A DNA stretch of 64,000 nt from JASEGV01 sp947085405 (GTDB lineage: Bacteria; Bacteroidota; Ignavibacteria; UBA10030; BY39), in assembly GCA_947085405.1 (NCBI GenBank), contig CAMTWO010000027.1:36446-100445 (forward strand). The letters run 5' to 3'. Both the position numbers and the translations under genes were made by a program. Shown in pieces: positions 1-10,040 of the stretch. The notes beneath the pieces are model-generated. The model made no database searches. It was not told the DNA's origin and saw only the letters and a program-made list of their open reading frames with translations. Each line of letters starts with the position of its first letter. Positions within the stretch are counted from its first letter, which is position 1.

Positions 1-863
1 ATTGGACAAATTCTATAGCCACGAGGATTTTCAGCTCCGGACGAAGTCCAAATGTATCCTCTAATTGTATCAACCTTAGTATTTAACGAGGGCAGCGTAT
101 AAGTTGAAAGAGGAGAGCGAAACGTCCTTAGTGTATAATATCCAGAGGCATCGTAAGTCGAAAACTCGTTACCGTTCGCATCTACCATATTAAAAGTTCC
201 ATTAGCTGCAGCTACATAATAATTTACTGTTAGATTAGTAAGTTCAACGTATGCCATTTCGAATGGTTCTCCGGAACTATATTTTATCGTCCCCCCTATT
301 CCAACACCATTGTGAAAATTAGTTACTGCTTTTGGAATCGGACCTGATATTATTTCCGGGACATTATCAATGATGTCGATGGGAAAACCTGGCAGTGGTC
401 GAAATTGTGTTAAACTGTTCATATTGTCAACAGGAAATTCTTCAACTACTCCAGTTATTCTTATAATATCGCCTCGTGTAACATTCAAAAACCCGTTATT
501 CATCAAATTAATAGTGTCACCAGAAGGAACTCGAACGAAGATATTCCGCCATTCTACAGGTTGAGCAGTATCAGATAAAATCATAGTCCATCCAGTTCCT
601 GTGTATGTAATAATTTTCGGTGGGACTAAACATAAAGCTGTTAATGTGATAGTATCAGTCATTGCCGGGGCAGCAGTCTTCCATCTGTATGGTGAAGTTT
701 GGAGGGTCCATCGGGCAGTATTTGTTAACTGTATAGCATCAGCAAGTAATAAAGAATCAATTGAGACTCTCTGGATATCGCTAATTGTGCGTTCAACTCT
801 TTGTGCTGAACTTAATGAACTAATAAGTAAGGTTATCACTAAATATTTAATCAATGTTTTCAT
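1..863 (-). CDS. Secreted protein, N-terminal part (runs off the left edge)
   Basis: The frame opens at the ATG 863-861 and stays open to the window edge, about 287 codons. The first 20 residues (MKTLIKYLVITLLISSLSSA) look like a Sec signal peptide, so the product is exported. The mature part contains a stretch VTRGDIIRITGVVEEFP that resembles an OB-fold strand pattern, and a later segment rich in Y, T and S typical of extracellular beta proteins. The gene starts 19 nt after the stop of the upstream T9SS-like gene, so the two probably form one operon. No family was recognised with certainty, and the C-terminus, where a T9SS sorting domain would be expected, lies outside the window. Confidence 0.75.
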   Translation of the reverse strand, partial: MKTLIKYLVITLLISSLSSAQRVERTISDIQRVSIDSLLLADAIQLTNTARWTLQTSPYRWKTAAPAMTDTITLTALCLVPPKIITYTGTGWTMILSDTAQPVEWRNIFVRVPSGDTINLMNNGFLNVTRGDIIRITGVVEEFPVDNMNSLTQFRPLPGFPIDIIDNVPEIISGPIPKAVTNFHNGVGIGGTIKYSSGEPFEMAYVELTNLTVNYYVAAANGTFNMVDANGNEFSTYDASGYYTLRTFRSPLSTYTLPSLNTKVDTIRGYIWTSSGAENPRGYRICP

Positions 864-881
864 TTTCGTTTTCCTTTCAAA

Positions 882-3050
882 TTATTTTATAACTAAAAAT
901 TTTCCAATTTTAATTTTTCCGGTATCGTTATCTTTTACACTAAACAAGTACAAACCAGTGGCTATAATTTGGTCGCTCTTGGTTATTAAATCCCAAGCGT
1001 GTTCGCCACCGGAAAATTGTATCTTCTCCTGTATAGTTTGAAATTTCCTGAACCATTCAATATCCGAACCGCTATAAGTGGCGGCGTCGTGCTCAATTGT
1101 TTTAACTATATCGCCCGCTAATGTATAAACCCGTATTTCGCATCGTGCCGGTAAATTGTAAAAAATAAGTTTCTTGTTACGTTCGCCGCCTGTGGCACCT
1201 TCCCAGTATGCTTTTACATAATATGGATTTGGATAAACTCCGATTTCTTTATTCGGGTCGGATGTTGCATTCGTTCCAGCAATCACCCGTTTCAAAATTT
1301 TAGAACTTTCTAAACTCGGAAGCTTGTTTGCCGAATCGCCTCTATCAAATGCTGTAATACCATAAACATATTGCCAGCCGTTCAGGTGTGTTAATTCCAA
1401 CTCGGCAGGTGGGAAACGATACCAGTAAGCAACTGTATCGCCCGGAAAATACTTTGCCGTATCTAATAATATTTTACTAAACCCAACATCGAATGCGATA
1501 TCATTGTTTGGTAAATCGTACTCGCCTACAAGCGACATGTTAAATAACAGATCTTCGGGGGCTGCGATATCGGCGCCTGCATTACTGCGATAGATACGGT
1601 AACCTTCGAAATCTTTTTCTTGTGTAATCGGATCAACCGATTGTTCAGATGTGTGCTTGTTCCAATATAGTGTAACATTCCGGTCGGATACTTCAGCTCT
1701 CACTTTTGGCCGGCGTGGGGGTTGAGGTAAACTGTATCTATCCAAAATACCGTTACCATTAAAATCTTCTCCATCAAGTGAATCTAATTTATTATTACCG
1801 TTAGCATCTTCGCCGTCGTAAGTTTTTTGTGCCCAAGCTAAATTTGAAAATAGAATTGAACGCTGTTCCGGTGTATCAAAACGGGCGTGGTCCTGACCAA
1901 ATTTTTTGGCTGTAACAATTCCAAAAACTACAGTCAAACTATCACCGGGATATAAAGTAGTATAAGGTCCTGCTGTAAGAAGCAAGGTTGAGTTTCTTGG
2001 CGAAGTTCGAAGAGCATCAATTTTGCTTTTCGGATACATCGTCGTAGTCATACGTGCATAACGGTTCAACCAACGGGTTGGGTCTTCGTCATCAAGAACA
2101 GGAGAAAAATATTCTATTTCACCGGAAGCGGTACGGAAAGTCCAGGCATTAAAATATGTTTTAGTCGCTAAATCGAGTGCAGAATCTACTCCTTTTGGAA
2201 AAGGTGTGCTGCCGAGAAGTTTCATTGCAATATAACTGTTTGCCGGTGGACCTTGGTTGTTTCCATCGAAATCGAAAGCGTAAGTCATTCTGCGAGCCGA
2301 ATCATAACCGGCTGCGACGAGGAAGTAGCCGCCTGTTCCGGGACGAACAAAATTAGTATTACGGACAACGAAATTGTTCCACAATCCAACATAAACTGAA
2401 TCGAGTGTGTCCCGGATAGTAACTCCGGTTGATGGGTCGCGATATCCGGTGTTTTTAAATGTATAACTTAAGATTACAAAAAAATCGGCGGTGGGTAAAT
2501 TCCAGGCATAACTTTCCTGATGAACTGTTAGTCCAAGAGGCATGTGGTACGGAATCGTGTCGCCTGTTACCGGGTCGCGTGTATATTTGTCTGTATAATC
2601 GCAAACAAAATCCAATTCACTAATTGCACCCTCAGTCGGATGACCGGCAAAAGGATCGATAGACCGCTTTAAAATTTGATCGCCGGGTTCAGAAGAAAAT
2701 TCGTAGTGGAGGCCTGTTGTTCCGCTTCCGCTTCGGTCTGTTGTTCCTGTCGATACACCTGCTCTTCCTCGTTTTCTGGAAATAGCACCAAGCCAAACAC
2801 CACCTTGATAAAGATGTTCGATTCGTGAGCCGCGTGGATATTCAGCCGCAAATTGTTGGGGCCAATACGCATTCCGGGTACCTAATGTCCCGTAATTTGT
2901 AACTGTAAGTTGCAAATTACCAACGTTTACTACCTGCCGCTGGTCTTTGTCGGTTGGTTTGTTAAATACTGGCTGGTCAAGTTCTTGAGTTGATGAATTT
3001 GACGATAATCCGATCGTCAGGATGACAAATATTAATAGATATTTACGCAT
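882..3050 (-). CDS. Secreted protein with FnIII-like domain and T9SS-type C-terminus
   Basis: 722 residues with an N-terminal signal peptide (MRKYLLIFVILTIGLSSNSS). Around residues 411-437 there are two calcium-loop-like repeats (DGEDANGNNKLD, DGEDFNGNGILD). These are followed by a fibronectin-III-like segment at about 445-560 with strand motifs VTLYWNK and FEGYRIYRS. The last ~115 residues begin at VYPNPYY and end GLYLFSVKD...GKFLVIK, a degenerate T9SS type A sorting domain. The protein is probably exported across the outer membrane and surface-bound or released. The enzymatic role, if any, is unknown. It lies just upstream of another secreted protein on the same strand. Confidence 0.8.
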   Translation of the reverse strand: MRKYLLIFVILTIGLSSNSSTQELDQPVFNKPTDKDQRQVVNVGNLQLTVTNYGTLGTRNAYWPQQFAAEYPRGSRIEHLYQGGVWLGAISRKRGRAGVSTGTTDRSGSGTTGLHYEFSSEPGDQILKRSIDPFAGHPTEGAISELDFVCDYTDKYTRDPVTGDTIPYHMPLGLTVHQESYAWNLPTADFFVILSYTFKNTGYRDPSTGVTIRDTLDSVYVGLWNNFVVRNTNFVRPGTGGYFLVAAGYDSARRMTYAFDFDGNNQGPPANSYIAMKLLGSTPFPKGVDSALDLATKTYFNAWTFRTASGEIEYFSPVLDDEDPTRWLNRYARMTTTMYPKSKIDALRTSPRNSTLLLTAGPYTTLYPGDSLTVVFGIVTAKKFGQDHARFDTPEQRSILFSNLAWAQKTYDGEDANGNNKLDSLDGEDFNGNGILDRYSLPQPPRRPKVRAEVSDRNVTLYWNKHTSEQSVDPITQEKDFEGYRIYRSNAGADIAAPEDLLFNMSLVGEYDLPNNDIAFDVGFSKILLDTAKYFPGDTVAYWYRFPPAELELTHLNGWQYVYGITAFDRGDSANKLPSLESSKILKRVIAGTNATSDPNKEIGVYPNPYYVKAYWEGATGGERNKKLIFYNLPARCEIRVYTLAGDIVKTIEHDAATYSGSDIEWFRKFQTIQEKIQFSGGEHAWDLITKSDQIIATGLYLFSVKDNDTGKIKIGKFLVIK

Positions 3051-3142
3051 TTAAATTTTATCCGATAACTTTGAAATTTTGTGTGTGCAATATACGAAAA
3101 ATGTTTTTAGGATACAAAATGAATAGAAGAATCAAGAACGAA

Positions 3143-5326
3143 TTAAGCTCCCCCATCGAGATAAATGACGAGAACTTGCCCGACGATAATTTTATTACTT
3201 CGAATGTTATTCCAATTTTTAATTTGCGCAACGCTGACATTATATTGGGCTGCAATCTGATATAAGGAATCCCCTTTTTTAACCTGATGTTCTATTGTCC
3301 GCTTTCCTTTGGCAGTTTGTACAGGATTTTTTGTCTTCGATTCGGCGATTACCGGATTTTCGGAGACGAGATATATTTCTAATTCTTGTCCGGGCATAAT
3401 TTTATTACTTCTGATCCCGTTCCAATTTTTTATATCCTGCGACGTTACTCCATATTTTTTAGCGATTGTAAAAAACGATTCGCCTTTTCGGACAACGTGG
3501 TTAGTCCAATATGATTTATTCAGATTTTTCTTACTACTCTTTTTAATCTTCTTTCCCGCATCAGCCATATCTTGCGATTGGTCAATTCGTGAAGTTTCAG
3601 AAGTTACAAACTTTTCGGCTTTATTAGCATCTATAAAAATTTCTATCGTAGCATTTGCTTTTAATTGTCGCCCGTAAGCGATATCGTTCCAGTTACGGAG
3701 GTCGCTGATTCGTACATCAAAACGTTCAGCAAGCTCGCTGAGTGTATCGCCTGATTTAACTTTGTAGGTGATTTTTGTTTTTCCACGAGCATCGACTTTT
3801 CGTTTTATGTTTTTTTGTTTTTTTGTAGGGGCTTCATCCTTTGATGCAAGTAAATGCATCTTTGATGAAACCGGAATCAATAGCGATTGGCCAGATGAAA
3901 GTTTTTTCTTTACTGATATGTTATTTGCTTCAGCGATAACATAAGATGAGATGCCATATTTTTTTGCAATCTTACCAATCGTTTCGCCTTTTTTAATGAG
4001 ATGAACAGCCCAATCTCTTTTCTTTTCATCCGGCAGTTGAGCGAATTTTTCGTTGAAGGTATCGACTGATCCTTTCGGAATCTTTAACTCGAACCCGGTA
4101 TATCCTGGCGGCGTGCATAATTGGAGAAGTTCAGGATTGAGTTCCTGAAGTATCTCAACATCTGTCGAGGCGCATTCGGCAAGAACACGCAGGTCAACAC
4201 ATTGGTCGATTTTTACAACGTCATAAATTAATTCCGGGTCTCGTTCTACTGATATTCCAAACTTTTCCGGGTTCATTGCTATAACAGCAGCAGCAATGTA
4301 TTGCGGAACATAATTCCGTGTTTCAAGTGGAAGATTTTTTCTTAAAAACCAAAACACCGAGGTTCCTGAACGCCGCATAGCAGATCGAACTCTACCGGGT
4401 CCTGAATTATAAGAAGCGATTGCTAAATGCCAATCACTAAAATCATTATACAAATCGCGTAGATGTTGAGCTGCCGCGCGTGTAGCTTTTTCAACGTTTC
4501 GTCTGTCGTCATACCACCAGTTACCTTTGAGGTTATAAAGTTTGCCGGTTCCTTTTATAAACTGCCAAATCCCGACAGCTTTTGCCCACGAACGTGCGAC
4601 GGGATTGAGACCACTTTCGATCATCGAAAGGTAAATCAATTCTTCCGGAACATTTTCCTCTTTAAAAATTCTTTTCATCATCGGGAAATATTTTCCCGAG
4701 CGTTTCACCCAGCGTTCCATGTGGTGTTTACCCCGACCTGTGAAGTAATCCATATAAATTTGGACGAAGCCATTAATTACCAACGGAACTGTAAGTCCGG
4801 GTAAAACTTCGCGTGTTGTATATTGTTCGGGTGAATCTTCTCCCTCAAGGAGTTGATTCAGCTTTTCGCGTAAAGCAAAAATAGATGTTTGCTCTCCGAG
4901 CGAATCGATGTTGGCGATATATAATTCGTAATCTTCAACAATGCTGGAGCTCAATTCGTTAAAGTCTTGATTTTTCTCAATGCCCGGATAGTAACTAAGT
5001 TCATTTAAAATATTTATAGCAAACTCAAACTCATTTGCACATCGAGTCGAATCACCATCTGTTTCGGCTCGTAAAGCTGTAATGTAATGTTTGCGGGCAC
5101 TTTCTAACGATTGAGCAACAATCGGGTCAACACCATTTTCCGAAGTTGTATCGTTCGTAGTCTCCGAATATAATGTGTCGCCATTAATTGTTGAATGATT
5201 GGATTGAATAAAATTTTGTGATGAATCGTTTTGAACTGTGGGCGATTTTATAGGTTTGATGGTCTCCTTCCCTGTGCAACCTATTAACAGGAAGGTTAGA
5301 AAAAGAATATTTATGTATTTTATCAA
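3143..5326 (-). CDS. mltD: Membrane-bound lytic murein transglycosylase (MltD-like) with four LysM repeats
   Basis: 727 residues. A lipobox (LIGC, Cys17) marks it as a lipoprotein. An SLT/GH23 domain spans about 205-350, with catalytic Glu237 in LSMIESGLNP and the downstream AVGIWQFI and ASYNSGPGR motifs of family 1 transglycosylases. Four LysM domains follow at about 441-486, 520-565, 609-653 and 679-723, each with the KxGDT/ES-IA-KY-V...NW pattern. It cleaves the MurNAc-GlcNAc bond of peptidoglycan, forming 1,6-anhydro ends. It is longer than E. coli MltD (about 450 aa), mainly because of a 200-residue N-terminal linker and the extra LysM repeats. Confidence 0.93.
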   Translation of the reverse strand: MIKYINILFLTFLLIGCTGKETIKPIKSPTVQNDSSQNFIQSNHSTINGDTLYSETTNDTTSENGVDPIVAQSLESARKHYITALRAETDGDSTRCANEFEFAINILNELSYYPGIEKNQDFNELSSSIVEDYELYIANIDSLGEQTSIFALREKLNQLLEGEDSPEQYTTREVLPGLTVPLVINGFVQIYMDYFTGRGKHHMERWVKRSGKYFPMMKRIFKEENVPEELIYLSMIESGLNPVARSWAKAVGIWQFIKGTGKLYNLKGNWWYDDRRNVEKATRAAAQHLRDLYNDFSDWHLAIASYNSGPGRVRSAMRRSGTSVFWFLRKNLPLETRNYVPQYIAAAVIAMNPEKFGISVERDPELIYDVVKIDQCVDLRVLAECASTDVEILQELNPELLQLCTPPGYTGFELKIPKGSVDTFNEKFAQLPDEKKRDWAVHLIKKGETIGKIAKKYGISSYVIAEANNISVKKKLSSGQSLLIPVSSKMHLLASKDEAPTKKQKNIKRKVDARGKTKITYKVKSGDTLSELAERFDVRISDLRNWNDIAYGRQLKANATIEIFIDANKAEKFVTSETSRIDQSQDMADAGKKIKKSSKKNLNKSYWTNHVVRKGESFFTIAKKYGVTSQDIKNWNGIRSNKIMPGQELEIYLVSENPVIAESKTKNPVQTAKGKRTIEHQVKKGDSLYQIAAQYNVSVAQIKNWNNIRSNKIIVGQVLVIYLDGGA

Positions 5327-5434
5327 ATTAATTTTCCGGTGTATTTTAATTTGTTTAAATATAAAAGTTTAAGAGAAGAAAATCAAGTATATTTTCAGAT
5401 TATTTTCAAAACCCGCATAATTACCTATGAGTTA

Positions 5435-6982
5435 TCATAAGGGAATATTGCCGTGTTTCTTTTTTGGGTTTGAATCGACTTTATTTTCGAGAATCTTCAA
5501 AGCTCGATATAAATGCAAACGCGTTTCGCTCGGTTCAATTACATCGTCTAAATAACCGCGGGCAGCAGCGATATATGGATTAGCAAATTTTTCTTTGAAA
5601 TCTTCTTCCTTCTTTTGAATCGCAGCTTCTTTATCTTTCGCTTTTTCAATTTCTTTTTTGAAAATAATTTCGACCGCTCCTTTCGGTCCCATCACTGCAA
5701 TTTCTGCCGTGGGCCAACCAAAGTTGAAATCGCCTCTGATGTGTTTTGAATTCATAACATCGTAAGCACCGCCATACGCTTTGCGAGTGATAACAGTTAT
5801 CTTCGGAACGGTAGCTTCGCAGAAAGCATAAAGCAGTTTGGCTCCATTCTTTATTATTCCCCGCCACTCTTGTTCAGTGCCGGGTAAAAATCCGGGAACA
5901 TCTTCAAAAACCACAAGAGGTATATTGAACGCATCACAGAAGCGAACAAACCTTGCTCCTTTTATCGAAGAATCGTTATCTAAAACTCCGGCAAGCACAG
6001 CCGGTTGATTAGCAATTATTCCAACCGAATATCCTCCGATACGAGCGAAGCCGACGATAATGTTTTGAGCATACAACTCATGCACTTCAAAAAAATCGCT
6101 ATCATCAACAATCAGGTGAATTACGTCTTTGATATCATAAGGTTTATTTGGATTGTCGGGAATTATGGTGTTCAATTTTTCTTCACGCCTGTTGGGATCA
6201 TCTTGCGTTAGTTTGAAGGGTGGGTCATCCATGTTATTTGATGGAATGAAGCTGAATAATTTTCGGATTCTTAGAATGCAATCGACTTCATTCTCGCACG
6301 CAAAATGTGCGACTCCGCTTTTTGTAGCATGTGTTACGGCGCCACCTAATTCTTCGTGGGTAACTGTTTCGTGAGTAACTGTTTTAACTACATTCGGACC
6401 GGTTACATACATATAACTCGTATTCTTAACCATAAAAACAAAATCGGTGATTGCCGGTGAATATACAGCCCCGCCCGCACAAGGTCCCATTACAGCCGAA
6501 ATCTGTGGAACTACACCCGATGCCAAAGTATTACGCAGGAAAATATCGGCATAACCTCCTAAACTTACTACGCCTTCCTGAATACGCGCACCGCCTGAAT
6601 CGTTAAGCCCAATTACGGGTGCACCGACTTTCATAGCTCTATCCATAATTTTGCAAATTTTTTCAGCGTGTGCCTCCGAGAGCGAACCACCGAACACAGT
6701 AAAATCCTGACTAAAGACAAAAACCAAGCGACCATCAATAGTTCCGCTACCAGTAACTACACCATCACCTAAATATTTTTGTTTCTCCAAACCAAAATCG
6801 TACGAGTGGTGTTCCACTAACATATCGGTTTCGATGAAGCTATTTTTATCTAATAGCAAATCAATCCGTTCACGGGCTGTTAGCTTGCCTTTTTTATGCT
6901 GTTCATCGATGCGTTGCTGTCCACCGCCGAGCTTAGCTTGTTCTTTTAAATCTTTCAAGTGCTGAATCTTGTCTTTTGACAT
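5435..6982 (-). CDS. Acyl-CoA carboxylase carboxyltransferase subunit (propionyl/methylmalonyl-CoA type)
   Basis: 515 residues starting MSKDKIQHLKDLKEQA. An AGGAG lies 7 nt before this ATG (6982-6980). The frame stays open upstream to 7072 but that part is a palindrome-containing leader, so the shorter start is chosen. Crotonase-fold carboxyltransferase motifs are present: NDSGGARIQEG, GPCAGGAVYSPA, and RKAYGGAYDVMNSK in the C-domain. Family members move a carboxyl group between biotin and propionyl-CoA (PccB) or act in methylmalonyl-CoA decarboxylation (MmdA); sequence alone cannot separate these. No biotin carboxylase or biotin-carrier gene is adjacent. Confidence 0.92.
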   Translation of the reverse strand: MSKDKIQHLKDLKEQAKLGGGQQRIDEQHKKGKLTARERIDLLLDKNSFIETDMLVEHHSYDFGLEKQKYLGDGVVTGSGTIDGRLVFVFSQDFTVFGGSLSEAHAEKICKIMDRAMKVGAPVIGLNDSGGARIQEGVVSLGGYADIFLRNTLASGVVPQISAVMGPCAGGAVYSPAITDFVFMVKNTSYMYVTGPNVVKTVTHETVTHEELGGAVTHATKSGVAHFACENEVDCILRIRKLFSFIPSNNMDDPPFKLTQDDPNRREEKLNTIIPDNPNKPYDIKDVIHLIVDDSDFFEVHELYAQNIIVGFARIGGYSVGIIANQPAVLAGVLDNDSSIKGARFVRFCDAFNIPLVVFEDVPGFLPGTEQEWRGIIKNGAKLLYAFCEATVPKITVITRKAYGGAYDVMNSKHIRGDFNFGWPTAEIAVMGPKGAVEIIFKKEIEKAKDKEAAIQKKEEDFKEKFANPYIAAARGYLDDVIEPSETRLHLYRALKILENKVDSNPKKKHGNIPL

Positions 6983-7081
6983 ATTATGGCTCCTGTAAAT
7001 CGTGTTTATTTTAAATTTTTCCGCCACAGGCGGATTCGCCTTCGGCGAAGGATTGCGGATTGCGAATACCAAATTTATTAT

Positions 7082-7438
7082 TCATTGAATATTTTTCCGT
7101 GCAGTTTTTATAGAAGAAATTACTATGGCAAGAATCTCATTTGCTTCATTTAGTAATTCACGGACTTCATTCTCTTTAGCATAGCCAATTTCTATCAATA
7201 ATTCTATCCAATACATTGTTTCATCAGTTTCTTCTTCAACGATGCCGAGTTTTGAGATAAATTCTGCTCTTGATCTTGCCCGACACGCACTCCGATAGTT
7301 TGCTCCAACCGACGTTCCAGACTTAATCAGTTGCCTTCCAATTACATCTGTAATTTTATTCTTAGGTAACTTCTCATAAAACCGAATTATCTGAATTGCA
7401 TATTGTTTAGTTCTGCACTTCATCTCATCTTTAGTCAT
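7082..7438 (-). CDS. Four-helix bundle protein (23S rRNA intervening-sequence protein family)
   Basis: 118 residues, about the usual family length. The pattern is typical: an N-terminal helix ending in IIRFYEKLP, then GRQLIKSGTSVGANYRSA, then KLGIVEEETDETMYWIELL, then a final helix ending NEILAIVISSI. Members are small helical proteins, often encoded inside rRNA intervening sequences or scattered in repeat-rich intergenic regions, with unknown biochemical role. Here it stands alone between the carboxyltransferase and mnmA, with a GC-rich palindromic stretch (about 7018-7065) at its 3' side. It is probably a mobile, non-essential gene. Confidence 0.88.
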   Translation of the reverse strand: MTKDEMKCRTKQYAIQIIRFYEKLPKNKITDVIGRQLIKSGTSVGANYRSACRARSRAEFISKLGIVEEETDETMYWIELLIEIGYAKENEVRELLNEANEILAIVISSIKTARKNIQ

Positions 7439-7526
7439 GTGAATTTCCTAGTTTTAAATTTTTAATATTAACAATCTAAAATTCGATATTGTTTTTCCGC
7501 AATCCGCAATCCCAAATCATAAATCC

Positions 7527-8639
7527 TTAAGTTCCAACCCGCTCAATCACTCCTCCCCCTACTACATCGTCTCCATCATACATTACTACAGACTGCCCGG
7601 GAGTGATAGCACGTTTTGGTTCATCAAAAATAACTTGTACGGTTTCAGAATCAAGTTGTTTAGCAAATGCACCCGTTGCATTATCTTTGTAACGGACTTT
7701 TGCAGTGATGTGAATTCGGCCCTTCAAATCAGGAACTGAAATTAAATTTACATCAGTTGCTGTTAGCTCACGATGCATTAATTCAGCGTCGCGACCAAGA
7801 GTAATCGTGTTTGTATCGGCATCTATTTTTGTAACATAAACCGGTTCGCCGAGTGCAATGCCTAAACGTTTCCGCTGACCAATTGTGTAAAACGGAATAC
7901 CGTTGTGTTTAGCTACAACTTTTCCATTAAAAAGCATATCGCCGCCGCCAACTTGTCTTTCAAGTTCCGGATTTTGTTCTTTTAAAAACCTCTCATAATT
8001 ATCATCGGGTATAAAACATATCTCGAAGCTTTCAGCTTTATTTGCTGTTTTTAATCCAAACTTTTTTGCAAGCTCGCGTACTTCAGGTTTTGTTAATTCA
8101 GCAAGCGGAAATACTGTTCGTCTCAACGATTCTTGTGTTAAACTCCACAAAGCATACGACTGATCTTTTTCAGTATCTTTTCCTTTAGAAAGAATAAATC
8201 GCTTTACATCATCATCGTATCGTATTTTTGCAAAATGCCCGGTTGCAATATAATCAGCACCTAATGAAACTGATTTGCGAATTAACTCTTCCCATTTAAT
8301 TTTCCGGTTGCATACTACGCAAGGATTCGGCGTGCGACCAGATAAATATTCGCTAATGAAATTGTCGATTACTTCTTTTTTAAATTGTTCCGAGAAATCT
8401 AAAACATAATGCGGGAAACCTAATTTTGCGGCAACCATTCTTGCATCATTAATTCCATCGAGCGAACAGCAGCTCGATTCGTTTCCGATGTTACCGCCAA
8501 CATCCTCGTAGTTGTATGTTTTAATTGTAATGCCTATAACTTCGTAACCTTGCTCTACCAACAAAGCCGCAGCAACCGATGAATCGACACCGCCGCTCAT
8601 TGCAACTACAATTTTTGATTTTTTATTTATCTTATCCAT
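7527..8639 (-). CDS. mnmA: tRNA-specific 2-thiouridylase MnmA
   Basis: 370 residues. The PP-loop ATP pyrophosphatase motif SGGVDSSVAA is at 15-24. The two catalytic cysteines are visible as Cys107 (TPNPCVVC) and Cys208 (FEICFIPD), equivalent to the Cys pair of the E. coli enzyme. It adenylates and thiolates C2 of U34 in tRNA-Lys, -Glu and -Gln. It has the SSCCSLDG insertion seen in some bacterial MnmA proteins near the N-terminus. It follows the nuclease gene by only 4 nt on the same strand, suggesting co-transcription. Confidence 0.96.
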   Translation of the reverse strand: MDKINKKSKIVVAMSGGVDSSVAAALLVEQGYEVIGITIKTYNYEDVGGNIGNESSCCSLDGINDARMVAAKLGFPHYVLDFSEQFKKEVIDNFISEYLSGRTPNPCVVCNRKIKWEELIRKSVSLGADYIATGHFAKIRYDDDVKRFILSKGKDTEKDQSYALWSLTQESLRRTVFPLAELTKPEVRELAKKFGLKTANKAESFEICFIPDDNYERFLKEQNPELERQVGGGDMLFNGKVVAKHNGIPFYTIGQRKRLGIALGEPVYVTKIDADTNTITLGRDAELMHRELTATDVNLISVPDLKGRIHITAKVRYKDNATGAFAKQLDSETVQVIFDEPKRAITPGQSVVMYDGDDVVGGGVIERVGT

Positions 8640-8643
8640 CTAC

Positions 8644-9795
8644 TTATTTAATAAGCGTCATCTTTTTCGTACTCGTATAAATATTTTTTCCTGCTGTTGT
8701 TACAAGTTTAGAAAAATAGATTCCCGATGATAACTGATTTGCATTAAAAAATACTGATTTGGTACCGGCATCCTGAAATCCATCAACGAGTGTGCTTACT
8801 TCCTGCCCATAGATATTGTAAACTTTTAATTTTACAAAAGCATTTTCAGGAAGCTGATATGTAATTTGTGTACCGGGATTGAACGGATTTGGATAATTTT
8901 GTTCGAGTGTGTATCCTTCAGGAATTAAATCAGATAACTTACTATCATCAACCGAAGTAGTTTTTGAATTCACCCAAGCAGTGTACCAGATACTCGCAAG
9001 TGCTGTCGTCGAACGTTGCAACTGATCTTTTGTGAGGCGCTCTGTCTTTTGCCAAAGTGCAGCATAATAGCTCGCAGGTGCTGTCCCTAATCCACTATAT
9101 CCTGAAACGGATTTAGCATAATTGTCCGCAATTATAATGGAATCGACAAGCGAATTTGAATGAATTATGTATTCAAATATATAATCTATTGGTGAAGCTA
9201 TATAGTAAATTGAATCCGCCTTTATGTTTATTTGTGCCTGATATGAATTCAACATAGTCGATTCATAACGTGAATGAATTCCAGTGTTACCTGTAAGCTG
9301 CCCGTCATAATTTAGTGTGCAATGCAGCGGCTGATGTCCATCGCCAACATAGTGTCCAATATCGCTTGCAGTTTGTTTTACTTTTGCTAAATCATTTCGC
9401 GTTAATTGAGCAGTTAACGAATCCATAAACCATTTTACAAACCACGGATTTGTTCCGTTCCCTTTCACACGCTGCCATCCGTAAAGCATAATTAATGAAT
9501 CAAGGTTACGAGTCATGTATTTGAAATTTGGATAATCATCAATATCGAGATAATGCCGCGGACCTTCAGCAAATAAAGATGTATCCGAACTAATCTTTCG
9601 ATTATCTGCATCCGAAGCATGTGCTTCGTAAAACAAACTGTCGGCTTTGAACGAATTCATATCCGATGGAAGGTGCATAACGGCTTTGCGGTTAATTATT
9701 TTATGACCTGTCGATCCCCAACCATAAACTAATTGGTTGGATATTATGACCAGAATTAAATTCAGAACGATGAAATTGATAATACGCTTACTCAT
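8644..9795 (-). CDS. Secreted S1/P1-type nuclease / zinc-dependent phospholipase C fold, with T9SS sorting domain
   Basis: 383 residues. After a signal peptide ending near VYG, the mature N-terminus WGSTGHKIINRKAV supplies the Trp and His zinc ligands of the S1-P1/PLC fold. Further likely ligands are in HASDADN, RHYLDIDDY, DIGHYVGDGHQPLHC and GIHSRYE. From about residue 293 the T9SS type A domain begins (LEQNYPNPFNPGTQITYQLP) and ends MTLIK. It is predicted to be an extracellular nuclease or phosphodiesterase used in nutrient scavenging. Substrate (nucleic acid or phospholipid) cannot be fixed from sequence. Confidence 0.9.
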   Translation of the reverse strand: MSKRIINFIVLNLILVIISNQLVYGWGSTGHKIINRKAVMHLPSDMNSFKADSLFYEAHASDADNRKISSDTSLFAEGPRHYLDIDDYPNFKYMTRNLDSLIMLYGWQRVKGNGTNPWFVKWFMDSLTAQLTRNDLAKVKQTASDIGHYVGDGHQPLHCTLNYDGQLTGNTGIHSRYESTMLNSYQAQINIKADSIYYIASPIDYIFEYIIHSNSLVDSIIIADNYAKSVSGYSGLGTAPASYYAALWQKTERLTKDQLQRSTTALASIWYTAWVNSKTTSVDDSKLSDLIPEGYTLEQNYPNPFNPGTQITYQLPENAFVKLKVYNIYGQEVSTLVDGFQDAGTKSVFFNANQLSSGIYFSKLVTTAGKNIYTSTKKMTLIK

Positions 9796-9943
9796 TTACT
9801 AATTGGCTTTCATGATGTTTTCATTATTATTGATTGTGATTAATATAAAGACAATTTGGTTAATCTAAAAACTTTGTTGATCGCTGATTTGAATTTGTGA
9901 GTGGGAATTTTAGAAGTGAATTCGCTTGCTAATACGTTGGCTT

Positions 9944-10040
9944 TTAGTTTCCTTCAATAGTTTTTATTTCTTCTTCTGTTAACTCGTAAAGTTTGTAAAC
10001 CATTTCATCTATTTGCTTTTCTAAATTATGGGTGTTTACT
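9944..10040 (-). pseudogene. C-terminal relic of a restriction-modification (Eco57I/TaqI-type) protein
   Basis: Reading leftwards from about 10040, in a frame different from the RhuM gene it overlaps slightly, the sequence encodes KVNTHNLEKQIDEMVYKLY then ELTEEEIKTIEGN and a stop (9946-9944). The pattern L-EID-MVY-LY-LT-EEI--IE is the usual extreme C-terminus of large type II restriction/methylase polypeptides. Nothing upstream in this frame belongs to such a protein, because the RhuM gene occupies the space. It is read as a 3' relic of a lost or replaced gene. Naming the family from 32 residues is inference. Confidence 0.55.

Noticed and set aside
601..1041. 146-codon plus-strand frame
   Set aside because: It lies antisense to the secreted protein at 1-863 and the start of the T9SS-like gene, which both have clear signal peptides and domain structure.
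7018..7072. Longer start of the carboxyltransferase (30 extra codons)
   Set aside because: The extra codons cover a GC-rich palindromic leader, and the shorter start has AGGAG at good spacing and the normal family N-terminus.
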